From positions 1-64,000 of the forward strand of contig JAJYOK010000013.1 of NCBI GenBank assembly GCA_021796215.1: 64,000 nucleotides of DNA. The letters run 5' to 3'. Positions 41,296 through 50,221 of the stretch are shown in pieces. A model generated the notes under the pieces. The model was not told where the DNA came from, made no database searches, and was given only the letters and a program-made list of their open reading frames with translations. The stretch's first letter is position 1; every line of letters begins with the position of its first letter. Origin of the DNA: Bacteroidota bacterium. GTDB lineage: Bacteria; Bacteroidota; Ignavibacteria; UBA10030; UBA8401. The position numbers were made by a program, and so were the translations under genes.

Positions 41296-43374
41296 ATGAA
41301 AAAAATTCTCTTTCTTTTGCTGGCAGCATTTTTCGCGCTGCCGGGTTTTGCACAAAAACGCCCGTTCTCAATTGCCGATCTCTACAGCATCAAAGGTGTT
41401 GCCGATCCGCAGATTTCTCCCGACGGAAAGAAAATAGCTTTTACCGTGACGCAAAGTTTTCTGGAGGAAGGGAAGACCAATGCTGATATTTATCTTATGA
41501 ATGCAGATGGTTCCGACACCCGCCAACTTACCGGTAATCCGGCGGCTGATAATCATCCGCGGTGGTCACCTGACGGGAAGTCGCTGCTATTTCTTTCAAC
41601 ACGGAAGAACGGACAGCAAGCGTGGTTGTTACCCCTGAACGGCGGCGAGCCAAAACAGCTTACAAATATTTCAACCGGCGTTGATAATGTAGAATGGCTT
41701 GCTGACGGAAAACATTTTGTTTACACCAGCGATGTTTTTCCGGAGTGCGGCGCTAATGACGACTGTAATAAAAAAATAAATGAGAGCATGGAAAACGGTC
41801 CGATTCAGGCGCACATGGCAGACCATTTGATGTACCGCCACTGGACAGAATGGAAAGACGGACATCGCACGCATACCTTTGTGTACGATATTGAAAAAAA
41901 CATCTCAGTTGATGTTTCGCCCGGCGATTGGGATGCACCGGCATTTACGCTCGGCAGCAGCGGTCTTGCAGTTTCTGCCGATGGCAAAGAGATCAGCTTC
42001 GATTCCAATCACGACTCGAACGAACAAGAAACGACAAATAAAGATGTCTTTGTTGTTTCTTCTACTGGCGGCTCGCCAAAAAATATTACAGAAGAAAATA
42101 AAGCGTACGACGGCACGCCGCAGTTTTCTCCCGACGGGAAATACATCGCTTACCGCACACAGAAAATTCCTGCGTACGAATCGGATCTGTTTCGCCTCGC
42201 GGTGTATAATCGGGAGACCGGAGAGAAAACACTTCTCACCGGGAAAGAAAACTTTGATAATTGGATTGACGATTTTAAATGGGCGCCCGATTCGAAGAGT
42301 ATTTATTTTCTCGGGGAAGTAAAAGGACACGTTCCACTCTACAACATCAATATCAAAACGAAACACATCGAAGAAATTATTGACGCAAAAACAATTGATG
42401 CGTTCGACATTTCTCCGGATGGAAAATTTATTGTCTTTAACCGCCGCTCGATTGGTGAGCCGGTAGATATCTGGCGCTGCTCGTCGCAAGGGAAAGAATT
42501 ACGGCGGCTGACGTTCTTCAATAAGCCGGTGGAAGACTCTGTGGATATTCGCCCGGCGGAAGAAATCTGGGTCAATTCGCCGACCGGCGTGAAGGTGCAA
42601 ACGTTCATTGTGAAGCCGCACGATTTTGATCCGTCCAAAAAATACCCGCTCATTCTTAACGTACACGGCGGACCGCAGGGACAATGGGAAGATGCTTTCC
42701 GCGGCGATTGGCAGACATATCCGGGCTCCGGTTACATCGTAGCATTTCCGAATCCGCACGGTTCAACCGGCTTCGGACAAGAATACACTGCGGAAATTTC
42801 AAAAGATTGGGGCGGCAAAGTGTATGAAGATATTATGGCGGTGACAGATTCGCTGTCGCATCTTTCGTACGTGGACAGCTCAAGAATGGGAGCGATGGGC
42901 TGGTCGTACGGCGGCTACATGATGATGTGGCTTGAAGGACACACGACGCGCTTTAAAGCAATTGCCGCGATGATGGGTGTGTACGATTTGCCGGCAATGT
43001 ACGGCGCGACGGAAGAATTGTGGTTCCCGCAATGGGATTTAAACGGCAAGCCGTGGACATCCGATCTGTATACGAAATTTTCTCCGAACAATTTCGTTCA
43101 GAATTTCAAAACGCCGTGTTTGGTCATCACCGGCGAACAAGATTTCCGCGTTCCGTACACGCAAAGCCTGGAATTTTTCACCGACTTACAGGAAATGGGC
43201 GTGCCGTCGCGGCTGATCGTTTTCAAGAACGACGGACATTGGCCCAACGGCGTGAAATCCATGCCGCTCTATTACAACGCACATCTCGATTGGTTTCACA
43301 AATATTTAGGCGGCGACCCGGCGCCGTACGATATGACAAAGATGGTGCGTAATCAGGCGTTTGAGAAGAAGTAA
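41296..43374 (+). CDS. Secreted S9 family peptidase (prolyl oligopeptidase/acylaminoacyl-peptidase type)
   Basis: This encodes 692 residues with a signal peptide ending near LPGFAQK. The first 430 residues form a WD40/PD40-like propeller (repeated SPDGKxIAF motifs, as in ISPDGKKIAF, WSPDGKSLLF, FSPDGKYIAY). The C-terminal hydrolase domain has GWSYGGYMMMW (Ser), TGEQDFRVPY (Asp) and NDGHWPNG (His). It should cleave short peptides in the periplasm or outside. A terminator follows at 43386. Upstream, 41074-41295 shows no gene, only a TTCCTGC...GCAGGAGGAA hairpin near 41213-41241. Confidence 0.94.
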   Translation: MKKILFLLLAAFFALPGFAQKRPFSIADLYSIKGVADPQISPDGKKIAFTVTQSFLEEGKTNADIYLMNADGSDTRQLTGNPAADNHPRWSPDGKSLLFLSTRKNGQQAWLLPLNGGEPKQLTNISTGVDNVEWLADGKHFVYTSDVFPECGANDDCNKKINESMENGPIQAHMADHLMYRHWTEWKDGHRTHTFVYDIEKNISVDVSPGDWDAPAFTLGSSGLAVSADGKEISFDSNHDSNEQETTNKDVFVVSSTGGSPKNITEENKAYDGTPQFSPDGKYIAYRTQKIPAYESDLFRLAVYNRETGEKTLLTGKENFDNWIDDFKWAPDSKSIYFLGEVKGHVPLYNINIKTKHIEEIIDAKTIDAFDISPDGKFIVFNRRSIGEPVDIWRCSSQGKELRRLTFFNKPVEDSVDIRPAEEIWVNSPTGVKVQTFIVKPHDFDPSKKYPLILNVHGGPQGQWEDAFRGDWQTYPGSGYIVAFPNPHGSTGFGQEYTAEISKDWGGKVYEDIMAVTDSLSHLSYVDSSRMGAMGWSYGGYMMMWLEGHTTRFKAIAAMMGVYDLPAMYGATEELWFPQWDLNGKPWTSDLYTKFSPNNFVQNFKTPCLVITGEQDFRVPYTQSLEFFTDLQEMGVPSRLIVFKNDGHWPNGVKSMPLYYNAHLDWFHKYLGGDPAPYDMTKMVRNQAFEKK

Positions 43375-43385
43375 CCGTCGCATCA

Positions 43386-43420
43386 GATGTAGGACGCCTT
43401 AGAGGTGTCCTACATCTTTT
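43386..43420 (+). terminator. Rho-independent terminator
   Basis: GATGTAGGACGCC (43386-43398) pairs with GGTGTCCTACATC (43404-43416) with one mismatch and is followed by TTTT. It lies just after the S9 peptidase stop. Confidence 0.85.
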
Positions 43421-43588
43421 ATTTTCACAGGTAAATAAAATTTTGAAATGCTCTCTCTTGGCCTCACCGGACCAACTTCTGATGTTCTGGAAATGGTGCT
43501 TCTTGCACTTGCTTTCATCGGAGCAATCTGGCTGATTGCTACGCTTGTTAGCTGGCTTCGAACATCCCCATGGAAAGGAAAAAAAGCA

Positions 43589-44029
43589 ATGCACAAAACA
43601 ATTGAAGATTTCCAATCTCTTCTCGACCAGGCTTCCCCAGAGCTTGCCGGTGTTTCAGAATCCGATCGTGAAAGTAAATCTGCTCCGGGCAAATGGTCGA
43701 AGAAAGAAATCCTCGGGCATCTGATTGATTCCGCGTCGAACAATCATCAGCGGTTCGTCAGAGCGCAGTTGAGTGCAGAATTAAAATTGCCCGCATACGA
43801 GCAGGAAGCGTGGGTAAAAACGCAAGATTACCAAAATGAGGCGTGGGAAAACCTTGTTCAATTGTGGAAGAGTTACAACGCACATCTCCTGCACATTATT
43901 TCTTCAATTTCCGAAAACGCTCTCCGCAATTATTGTTTTATCGGCAGCAATGAACCGGTGACGCTGGAATTTTTAATTGAAGATTATATTCGTCACATGA
44001 AACACCATTTGGAACAAATACTGGAGTAG
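43589..44029 (+). CDS. DinB-like four-helix protein
   Basis: From the chosen ATG the product has 146 residues and the DinB/YfiT pattern: a helical bundle with GKWSKKEILGHLIDSASNNHQRFVRAQ and a final FLIEDYIRHMKHHLEQIL, giving three metal-binding histidines (H in GHLID and two near the C-terminus). DinB-like proteins are often metal-dependent thiol transferases; the substrate is unknown. The frame is open back to 43448 and would add a membrane helix (VLLALAFIGAIWLIATLV). AAAGGA lies upstream of 43589, so the shorter form is favoured, but a membrane-anchored form cannot be excluded. Confidence 0.8.
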   Translation: MHKTIEDFQSLLDQASPELAGVSESDRESKSAPGKWSKKEILGHLIDSASNNHQRFVRAQLSAELKLPAYEQEAWVKTQDYQNEAWENLVQLWKSYNAHLLHIISSISENALRNYCFIGSNEPVTLEFLIEDYIRHMKHHLEQILE

Positions 44030-44034
44030 AACTA

Positions 44035-44117
44035 ATGTCTGACAGCTCTTGATGCAGTCTGACATTTTTCATTGGGGCAGAACAGATGTCAGACGGCTGG
44101 AAAACGCCGTCAGACAT
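44035..44117 (+). repeat. Two hairpins built from four ATGTCWGAC half-sites
   Basis: The motif ATGTC(T/A)GAC or its complement occurs four times: 44035-44043, 44057-44065, 44086-44094 and 44109-44117. They form two stem-loops. The first is followed by TTTTT and can terminate the DinB-like gene; the second, with arms extended by GGC/GCC, lies about 50 bases before the M3 peptidase start and could be a leader hairpin or an operator. Confidence 0.5.
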
Positions 44118-44165
44118 CGTCGGGGAGCAGTAAAAGAGCAGTAAAACTATTTTATCGGAGGCACT

Positions 44166-46340
44166 ATGACAAAACATCTTTCGTTTACACTTGCAGTATT
44201 GACAGTTTTCTTTTTTACAACAACAATTCTCGGAGCGACAAAAAAACACATGCATTCTTCCGAAGCCGCGCAGGGCACGTTTGCGGCAGGTTTAACAAGT
44301 GCAAATCCTTTTGCTGAGCCAAGTTCTCTTCTTTATCAGGCGCCGCCGTTTGACCGGATCAAAGATTCAGATTACCAACCGGCGCTTGAGGAAGGTATGC
44401 GGCAGGATCTTGCTGAGATTGAAAAAATAGCGAACGATCCCGCTCCGGCTTCATTTGAAAATACTATTGTTGCTATGGAACGCACCGGTGCTTTGCTTAC
44501 ACGTACCGTGAAAGTTTTTTTTGCAATGACACAAGCGAACACCGACGATGCTCTGCAGAAAATCCAGGAGGAAGAAGCACCGCGTCTTGCTGCACACGCT
44601 GACGCGGTTCATTTGAATGAAAAACTTTTTCAGCGGGTCAAAGAGGTGTACGACCAACGTGAAAAGATCGGCCTTAACGCAGTTCAAAAATTTCTTGTTG
44701 AGCGTTATTACAAAGATTTTGTTCGCGCCGGTGCGCTTCTTTCGGAAGCGGACAAGAAACGTCTTCGCGAGATCAATCAGGAAGAATCGAAACTCACCAC
44801 CAGTTTTCAGAACAGACTTCTTGCCGCAACAAAAGCGGGTGCGCTCGTCATTGATGACAAGAAAGAGCTCGAAGGCTTCAGTGAAGCGGAAATTTCTGCA
44901 GCCGCTGAGGCTGCTCATCAGCGGGGAGTTGACGGCAAGTGGGTGCTGGCACTTCAAAATACAACCCAACAGCCAGCACAGGCTTCTCTGCGTAATCGTG
45001 CCGTGCGGGAGCAATTGTTCCGCGCATCCACTATGCGAGCCGAGCACGCCGACAGCAATGATACGCGGCAAATAATTCTTCGCATTGCAGAGCTGAGAAT
45101 CGAGAAAGCGAAACTCCTCGGTTATCCGACCTACGCCGCTTACGTACTAGCCGACGATATGGCAAAAACTCCAGAAGCTGCCATTAAACTTCTTACCGAC
45201 CTTGTTCCCGCGGCCATGAAGAAAGCGGAAGGCGAAGCGGCGAAGATGCAGGCGTTGCTTGATAGCCAGCATGGAGATTTTAAACTTCAGCCGTGGGATT
45301 GGCAATATTATGCTGAACAAGTGCGCAAAGCGGAATATGCTCTTGATGACAACCAGATCAAACCGTATTTCGAACTGAATCGTGTACTGGAAGACGGCAT
45401 CTTCTATGCCGCAAACCAATTGTACGGACTGACGTTCAAAGAGCGGAAAGATATTCCCGTGTACAATCCGGATGTCCGCGTCTTTGAAGTGTTCGATGCG
45501 AACGGAAAATCAATTGCGCTCTGGTACTGCGATTACTTTAAGCGTGACAATAAGAGCGGTGGAGCGTGGGAAGATACATTTGTTGACGGGACAGGTTTGC
45601 TTCATACGAAACCTGTTGTTTTCAATGTTGCCAATTTTTCCAAACCGGGTCCCGGCCAGCCGGCTTTGTTGACGTATGATGATGTGACCACGATGTTTCA
45701 TGAATTTGGTCACGCCTTGCACTCAATGCTGACAACTGTGGAATATCCGCGGCTTACCGGCACGAACGTCCCGACAGATTTTGTGGAATTTCCTTCACAG
45801 TTCAATGAGCATTGGGCGCTGTATCCGAAAGTCCTCGAACACTATGCAAAAAATTATAAAACAGGCGAACCCATGCCTCAGGAGTTGGTGGCGAAAATCA
45901 GGAAAGCGAAGACGTTCAACCAAGGGTTTGCAACAATGGAATATCTTGAAGCCGCGCTGCTTGATATGGCATGGCATACTTTGAAAGAAAGCACGAGCCC
46001 GGTAAATGTTGACACATTTGAAACGAATGCTTTGAAAAAGTTCGATGTGTATATGCCGCTGGTACCGCCGCGGTATCGGTCTACGTACTTTGCGCACATC
46101 TGGAGCAGCGGTTATGCGGCTGGCTATTTTGCATACATGTGGGCTGAAGTTCTGGACGATGATGCGTTTGCGTGGTTTACCGAACACGGCGGTTTAACGC
46201 GAGCGAACGGCGAGCGCTTCCGCGACATGATTCTCTCCCGCGGAGGGACGGAAGATGTCGGTGCAATGTATCGCGCATTCCGCGGCCGCAATCCTAATGT
46301 GAAGGCACTGCTCGAAGAACGCGGCTTGACGGAAAAATAG
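44166..46340 (+). CDS. M3 family peptidase (peptidyl-dipeptidase Dcp-like), exported
   Basis: This 724-residue protein has a signal-like N-terminus (LAVLTVFFFTTTILGA). The zinc site FHEFGHALH with the downstream glutamate in DFVEFPSQFNEHW identifies M3 metallopeptidases (thimet oligopeptidase/Dcp). Length and the C-terminal YFAHIWSSGYAAGYFAYMWAEVLDDDAF fit Dcp, which removes dipeptides from peptide C-termini. An exported form is common in Bacteroidota. TCGGAGG precedes the ATG. Confidence 0.95.
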   Translation: MTKHLSFTLAVLTVFFFTTTILGATKKHMHSSEAAQGTFAAGLTSANPFAEPSSLLYQAPPFDRIKDSDYQPALEEGMRQDLAEIEKIANDPAPASFENTIVAMERTGALLTRTVKVFFAMTQANTDDALQKIQEEEAPRLAAHADAVHLNEKLFQRVKEVYDQREKIGLNAVQKFLVERYYKDFVRAGALLSEADKKRLREINQEESKLTTSFQNRLLAATKAGALVIDDKKELEGFSEAEISAAAEAAHQRGVDGKWVLALQNTTQQPAQASLRNRAVREQLFRASTMRAEHADSNDTRQIILRIAELRIEKAKLLGYPTYAAYVLADDMAKTPEAAIKLLTDLVPAAMKKAEGEAAKMQALLDSQHGDFKLQPWDWQYYAEQVRKAEYALDDNQIKPYFELNRVLEDGIFYAANQLYGLTFKERKDIPVYNPDVRVFEVFDANGKSIALWYCDYFKRDNKSGGAWEDTFVDGTGLLHTKPVVFNVANFSKPGPGQPALLTYDDVTTMFHEFGHALHSMLTTVEYPRLTGTNVPTDFVEFPSQFNEHWALYPKVLEHYAKNYKTGEPMPQELVAKIRKAKTFNQGFATMEYLEAALLDMAWHTLKESTSPVNVDTFETNALKKFDVYMPLVPPRYRSTYFAHIWSSGYAAGYFAYMWAEVLDDDAFAWFTEHGGLTRANGERFRDMILSRGGTEDVGAMYRAFRGRNPNVKALLEERGLTEK

Positions 46341-46394
46341 TAACATGATTTTAGTGCAAGGCAAGAACATTACTAAAAAACAGAAAATACGTTT

Positions 46395-46760
46395 GTGAAA
46401 AAGTCAAAAAACATTAATGAGTATATTTCGAATTACCCGAAAGAAATTCAGGAAATCCTCGAACAACTTCGTGCGACCATTAAAAAAGCCGCTCCGAAGG
46501 CAGAGGAAGTAATTAGTTATGGAATGCCGGCGTTCAAATTCAACGGCATGCTGGTTTGGTTTGCCGCTCAGTCAAATCACTTCGGCTTTTATCCTGGCGC
46601 TTCAGCAAAAGAAGTTTTTGAAAAAGAATTATCGCTCTACAAAGGAGGGAAAGGCACAGTTCAGTTTCCTTTTGGCAAGCCTCTGCCGATCAGACTGATA
46701 ACGAAGATTGTAAAGTTCAGGGTGAGTGAAAATTTACAAAAGGTGAAGAAAAAGAGATAA
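46395..46760 (+). CDS. DUF1801 (YdhG/CyaY-like fold) protein
   Basis: The product has 121 residues from a GTG start. The pattern EILEQLRATIKKAAPKAEEVISYGMPAFKFNGMLVWFAAQSNHFGFYP is typical of DUF1801/YdhG proteins, small cytoplasmic proteins with a frataxin-like fold, suggested for some members to handle iron. The C-terminus is lysine-rich. It stands alone, converging on aroB 34 bases away. Confidence 0.87.
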   Translation: MKKSKNINEYISNYPKEIQEILEQLRATIKKAAPKAEEVISYGMPAFKFNGMLVWFAAQSNHFGFYPGASAKEVFEKELSLYKGGKGTVQFPFGKPLPIRLITKIVKFRVSENLQKVKKKR

Positions 46761-46794
46761 TTATATAAAACAATACCGGTAGGGGAAAGGACTC

Positions 46795-47937
46795 TTAGAG
46801 ATTCATTACAAATTGGTTGAGAGAGTGGAGAGCGGCGGCAATTATTTCTTCCTTCACCGGGATGGGCAATGTCACCCTGCCGATTTTTTTCGGCAGGACA
46901 AAGCGGATGTTCCCTTCAAGCGATTTTTTATCGCTTCTCATTGTGTGAATTAATTTCTTCGCAGAAAAAATAAATCCAAAAGAGCGCGGTAATGGAACAG
47001 CAGCAATCATATCTTCGATGCGCTGGGCGTTGTCGGCGGTAATCATCTTTAACTGGTGTGCAAGAAATGTTTCTGCAATCATGCCGAGGAGGATTGCCTC
47101 GCCGTGCTTTAATGAACGATAATGTCCCGCATGCTCAAGCGCATGGCCCACGGTATGGCCGAAATTCAGAATTGCGCGGAGATGTTCTTCTTTTTCATCG
47201 CGTGAAACGACGTACGCTTTCAACTCGCAGCAGCGTGCAATTACATGAGCGATAGCGGCGGGCTGCATCGCAACAATGTCAGGGAGATTCTTTCGCACAT
47301 ACTCAAAAAATTTTTCATCAAGAATAATTCCGTACTTGATCACTTCACCCAGGCCGCACACGCGTTCGCGTTCCGGCAGTGTCTGTAATGTTTCCGTATC
47401 GGCAATAACGCAGAGCGGCTGATAGAACGCTCCGATCATATTTTTACCAAGCGGGTGATTGATGCCGACTTTTCCACCAACCGAACTGTCTACCTGCGCC
47501 AACAGCGTAGTTGGCATTTGCACGAAGCTAACGCCGCGCTGATATGTTGCCGCAACGAAACCCGCGAGGTCGCCGACAACACCGCCGCCAAGTGCAATGA
47601 TTGTGGATTTCCTTCCGATACGATTGCGAAGCAATTCAGCATAAATGGCATCAGCTCTGTGCAGGCTTTTTTGACTTTCTCCCGGCGGAATGATAATGAC
47701 GTGCACTGAAAAGCCCGATGCCTTCAGGCTTCGTTGCACATCTTCAAGATAAAGCCGTGCAACAACAGTATCGGTAATGATGATTGTTTGCCGGGGAAAG
47801 CGGAGACGTTTTCCCGCCGGAATCTTCGACAAAAATTTTCCTACCACTTCGCGAACCCCCGATCCGATGTAAATCGGGTAACTGCGTTTGCCTAGCGGCA
47901 CCGTGATTGTCTTTAATTTTGTCTCTTTAAGCGCCAT
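46795..47937 (-). CDS. aroB: 3-dehydroquinate synthase
   Basis: The 380 residues match AroB, which converts DAHP to 3-dehydroquinate in the shikimate pathway using NAD and zinc. Visible motifs are IPPGESQKSL, the glycine-rich ALGGGVVGDLAGFVAATYQRGV, MPTTLLAQVDSSVGGKVGINH, and the metal ligands in LNFGHTVGHALEH. It ends a minus-strand run with aroK 14 bases upstream and EamA before that. The C-terminus is normal in length. Confidence 0.97.
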   Translation of the reverse strand: MALKETKLKTITVPLGKRSYPIYIGSGVREVVGKFLSKIPAGKRLRFPRQTIIITDTVVARLYLEDVQRSLKASGFSVHVIIIPPGESQKSLHRADAIYAELLRNRIGRKSTIIALGGGVVGDLAGFVAATYQRGVSFVQMPTTLLAQVDSSVGGKVGINHPLGKNMIGAFYQPLCVIADTETLQTLPERERVCGLGEVIKYGIILDEKFFEYVRKNLPDIVAMQPAAIAHVIARCCELKAYVVSRDEKEEHLRAILNFGHTVGHALEHAGHYRSLKHGEAILLGMIAETFLAHQLKMITADNAQRIEDMIAAVPLPRSFGFIFSAKKLIHTMRSDKKSLEGNIRFVLPKKIGRVTLPIPVKEEIIAAALHSLNQFVMNL

Positions 47938-47951
47938 ATTCCATTTCCGGA

Positions 47952-48509
47952 TTATTCTTCAAGGCATCCGCGGAGTTTGTGTACAAGAGTGTCAATTGTC
48001 AAGCCGATTTTTTTATCGTCGGTGTGCATAATAATGTGCGCTTGCTCGTAGAACGCGGAGCGTTGCGAAAGCAATTCGTTGATCCGTGTTTTCAGTTGTT
48101 CGTCATCCATCAGCACGCCTTCGGGAGTGCGCAGCAACGGGCGGTCGCCTTTCGGGCGTAAGCGGCGGTAAATTTGTTCCGCATCTGCTTTGAGATAAAT
48201 GAGAATGCCCTGCTGTTTCACTACATCGAGCGTGGGTTGGTGAACAATGGTTCCGCCGCCGAGCGAAACGACAATGCGCGGACGCTGAGATAGCTCTGTC
48301 ACAAGAGCCCGTTCCACGGAACGGAAATAGTTTTCACCTTTATCGGAAAAAATCTTTCCGATTTTTTCATGCTCCCGCTGTTCGATCAAAGTGTCAAGGT
48401 CAACGAATTCATAGCCGAGCGTGTTGGCAAGAATCGGCCCGATGGTGCTCTTTCCGCTTCCCATAAATCCTGCCAAAAATACAATTGCCTTTTTTTCCTG
48501 ATCGCTCAA
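47952..48509 (-). CDS. aroK: Shikimate kinase
   Basis: From a TTG start ending at 48509, with AAAGGAAAG upstream, the protein has 185 residues. The Walker A GFMGSGKST, the shikimate-binding DLDTLIEQREH and FRSVERALV, the GGGTI motif and the lid arginine region RPKGDRPLL are present. It phosphorylates shikimate at the 3-hydroxyl. A longer reading from TTG at 48563 would overlap the EamA gene; the shorter one is better supported. It is followed directly by aroB. Confidence 0.95.
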   Translation of the reverse strand: MSDQEKKAIVFLAGFMGSGKSTIGPILANTLGYEFVDLDTLIEQREHEKIGKIFSDKGENYFRSVERALVTELSQRPRIVVSLGGGTIVHQPTLDVVKQQGILIYLKADAEQIYRRLRPKGDRPLLRTPEGVLMDDEQLKTRINELLSQRSAFYEQAHIIMHTDDKKIGLTIDTLVHKLRGCLEE

Positions 48510-48525
48510 ACCGTTACTTTCCTTT

Positions 48526-49434
48526 TCACGCAGTCCTGCTTTTCCGTCGAACAAGCGGCTCAAGCATATTCACAACAAATAATCCCGACAACACGCACAC
48601 GGTTCCGGCGATATCGAGCATTGTGACAGGCTCTTTCAGGAACGTTGCGCCAAGCGCAATTGCGATAACGGGAACAAGGAATGCCACCATGGAAAGCTTC
48701 ACCGCATCAACACGCTTTAATAACCACATGTATGCAACAAATCCGAATGCCGATGAAAGTAGACTCAAAAAAAGAAGAACGGAAATTGCTTCAAGCGAAA
48801 CGGCAAAGCGTACCGGTTGATCGAATACGGCGCTGGAAGCAATCAGCGTTCCGCCGCCGAACAACATCATCACGGCAATCAGTACTGCGGCATGATACGA
48901 AGCGCCGAACCGCTTCGCAAGAACCATTGCCAATCCTGTGAACACCGCTGCAACGAACATCAGCATGTCGGCAAGAAGCGAACGCTCGCTGCCGGGACTC
49001 ATCTTCTGTGAAAAAATTATCACGACACCGATAAATCCGATTACGACACCGAGTATTTTTGCGCCGGTCATCTTTTCATTCTTCAAAAGGAAGTACGAAA
49101 AGAGCGCGACAAAAAACGGATTGGTGCCGTTCAGCACCGATGCCATACCTGAAGAAGTGTATTGAACTCCCCAAAAAATCATCGCGTACGGGATTGCGAT
49201 CCACAACATTCCTAAAACAAAAAGAAACCGCCAGTCGTGAAATTTTCGCGGCAGTGGAATTCCCTGCATTTTCAAAACTGCAAACAACGCGGCGGCACCT
49301 ACAACATTCCGAAGGCCGGCGATCAACATGGGAGAGAAGCTGCGAAGTGCAACGACGTACAGAGTCCACGTCACCCCCCAGATGACCGCCATCAGCAGGA
49401 ACAATGTAACGTATAGAATTCGATTATGCTGCAT
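48526..49434 (-). CDS. EamA/DMT-superfamily transporter
   Basis: This 302-residue protein has about ten hydrophobic helices in two EamA repeats (first about 8-140, second about 155-290). Markers include MAVIWGVTWTLYVVALRSFSPMLIAGLRNVVGAA and AFLVPVIAIALGATFLKEPVTMLDIAGTVCVLSGLFVVN. Such inner-membrane proteins usually export amino acids or metabolites. Its place just upstream of aroK and aroB suggests, but does not prove, a link to aromatic metabolism. Confidence 0.92.
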   Translation of the reverse strand: MQHNRILYVTLFLLMAVIWGVTWTLYVVALRSFSPMLIAGLRNVVGAAALFAVLKMQGIPLPRKFHDWRFLFVLGMLWIAIPYAMIFWGVQYTSSGMASVLNGTNPFFVALFSYFLLKNEKMTGAKILGVVIGFIGVVIIFSQKMSPGSERSLLADMLMFVAAVFTGLAMVLAKRFGASYHAAVLIAVMMLFGGGTLIASSAVFDQPVRFAVSLEAISVLLFLSLLSSAFGFVAYMWLLKRVDAVKLSMVAFLVPVIAIALGATFLKEPVTMLDIAGTVCVLSGLFVVNMLEPLVRRKSRTA

Positions 49435-49475
49435 AGTGGGAAAGCAAAGTTGAAATTTTTCGGAAGCAGAGCGGA

Positions 49476-50213
49476 TTACAACGTATACGCTATGCTGAGA
49501 GTGTACGTAATGCCGTTCACATTTACGCGCGTCGTTTCCGGCGACGTCGACAGCGGGATGACGGTACCGTTAACGATTGTTGAAGCATGCTGAAATTTGT
49601 TCACTGAGTCGAATTGCGGGTCGCGGAATTTCAATTCGCTCTGCAGCATCACTTTCGGAAAAATTGCAAATTCAACGCCGGTAAGAACGTGGATGCCGAA
49701 TCCTGACGGTGAATTCTCCGCGTGCATGCTCTCCGCTCCGATGGAATAATTCCGTTCGCCGAAATACGCGCCGACACCTCCACCAAGATAAACCCGAAAA
49801 TGATCGGTGCTGAACGGAAGAAAGAAATAGCCGCTCAACTCCACCGGATAAAGAACGAATCCTTCATTCACCGGCACAAGCACCTGATCGCCGCCGATGA
49901 TGTACTGCACAATGGACGACTCCGCAAATTTTATTTTTCCTGTCGAGATACCGACAGCAAAATCGCCGTCGAAATTTGCCCGAACGCTTCCGCCAAATCC
50001 GAAAATCGAAGAAAAATATTTACTGTCCAAAAACTGGTCGGGTTTGTCTACATTGTAAAGAAACCGCGCGCTTGTCGTGTAGCTCCCTTTGAACGCAACA
50101 GAAATTGAAAATGGCGCCGCAGACGGCACTGTCTGTGCTGACGCCAATGATGCCCCCGCGATCACGCAGAGAAAAATTTCCCCTACAACTCCGCTGTAGC
50201 GGAACGTCTTCAT
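49476..50213 (-). CDS. Outer-membrane beta-barrel protein
   Basis: This encodes 245 residues with a signal peptide ending near ASAQTVP. Alternating beta strands (FSISVAFKGSYTTSARFLY, GEILL-like strands, FRVYLGGGVGAYFG, SGFGIHVLTGVEFAIFPKVMLQSELKFRD) and the end ITYTLSIAYTL indicate a small OmpA/OmpW-like barrel. The upstream gene encodes a PpiD-like chaperone, 8 bases away on the same strand, so the two may be co-expressed. The specific function is unknown. Confidence 0.8.
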   Translation of the reverse strand: MKTFRYSGVVGEIFLCVIAGASLASAQTVPSAAPFSISVAFKGSYTTSARFLYNVDKPDQFLDSKYFSSIFGFGGSVRANFDGDFAVGISTGKIKFAESSIVQYIIGGDQVLVPVNEGFVLYPVELSGYFFLPFSTDHFRVYLGGGVGAYFGERNYSIGAESMHAENSPSGFGIHVLTGVEFAIFPKVMLQSELKFRDPQFDSVNKFQHASTIVNGTVIPLSTSPETTRVNVNGITYTLSIAYTL

Positions 50214-50221
50214 ACTTCAAC

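Noticed and set aside
43448-43588. N-terminal extension of the DinB-like protein with a membrane helix
   Set aside because: The extension has no ribosome binding site and DinB-like proteins are normally soluble; the ATG at 43589 has AAAGGA upstream. The hydrophobic stretch is noted as an alternative in the gene entry.
44451-45071. A 206-codon open frame on the minus strand
   Set aside because: It is antisense to the M3 peptidase gene, which has catalytic motifs and a signal peptide.
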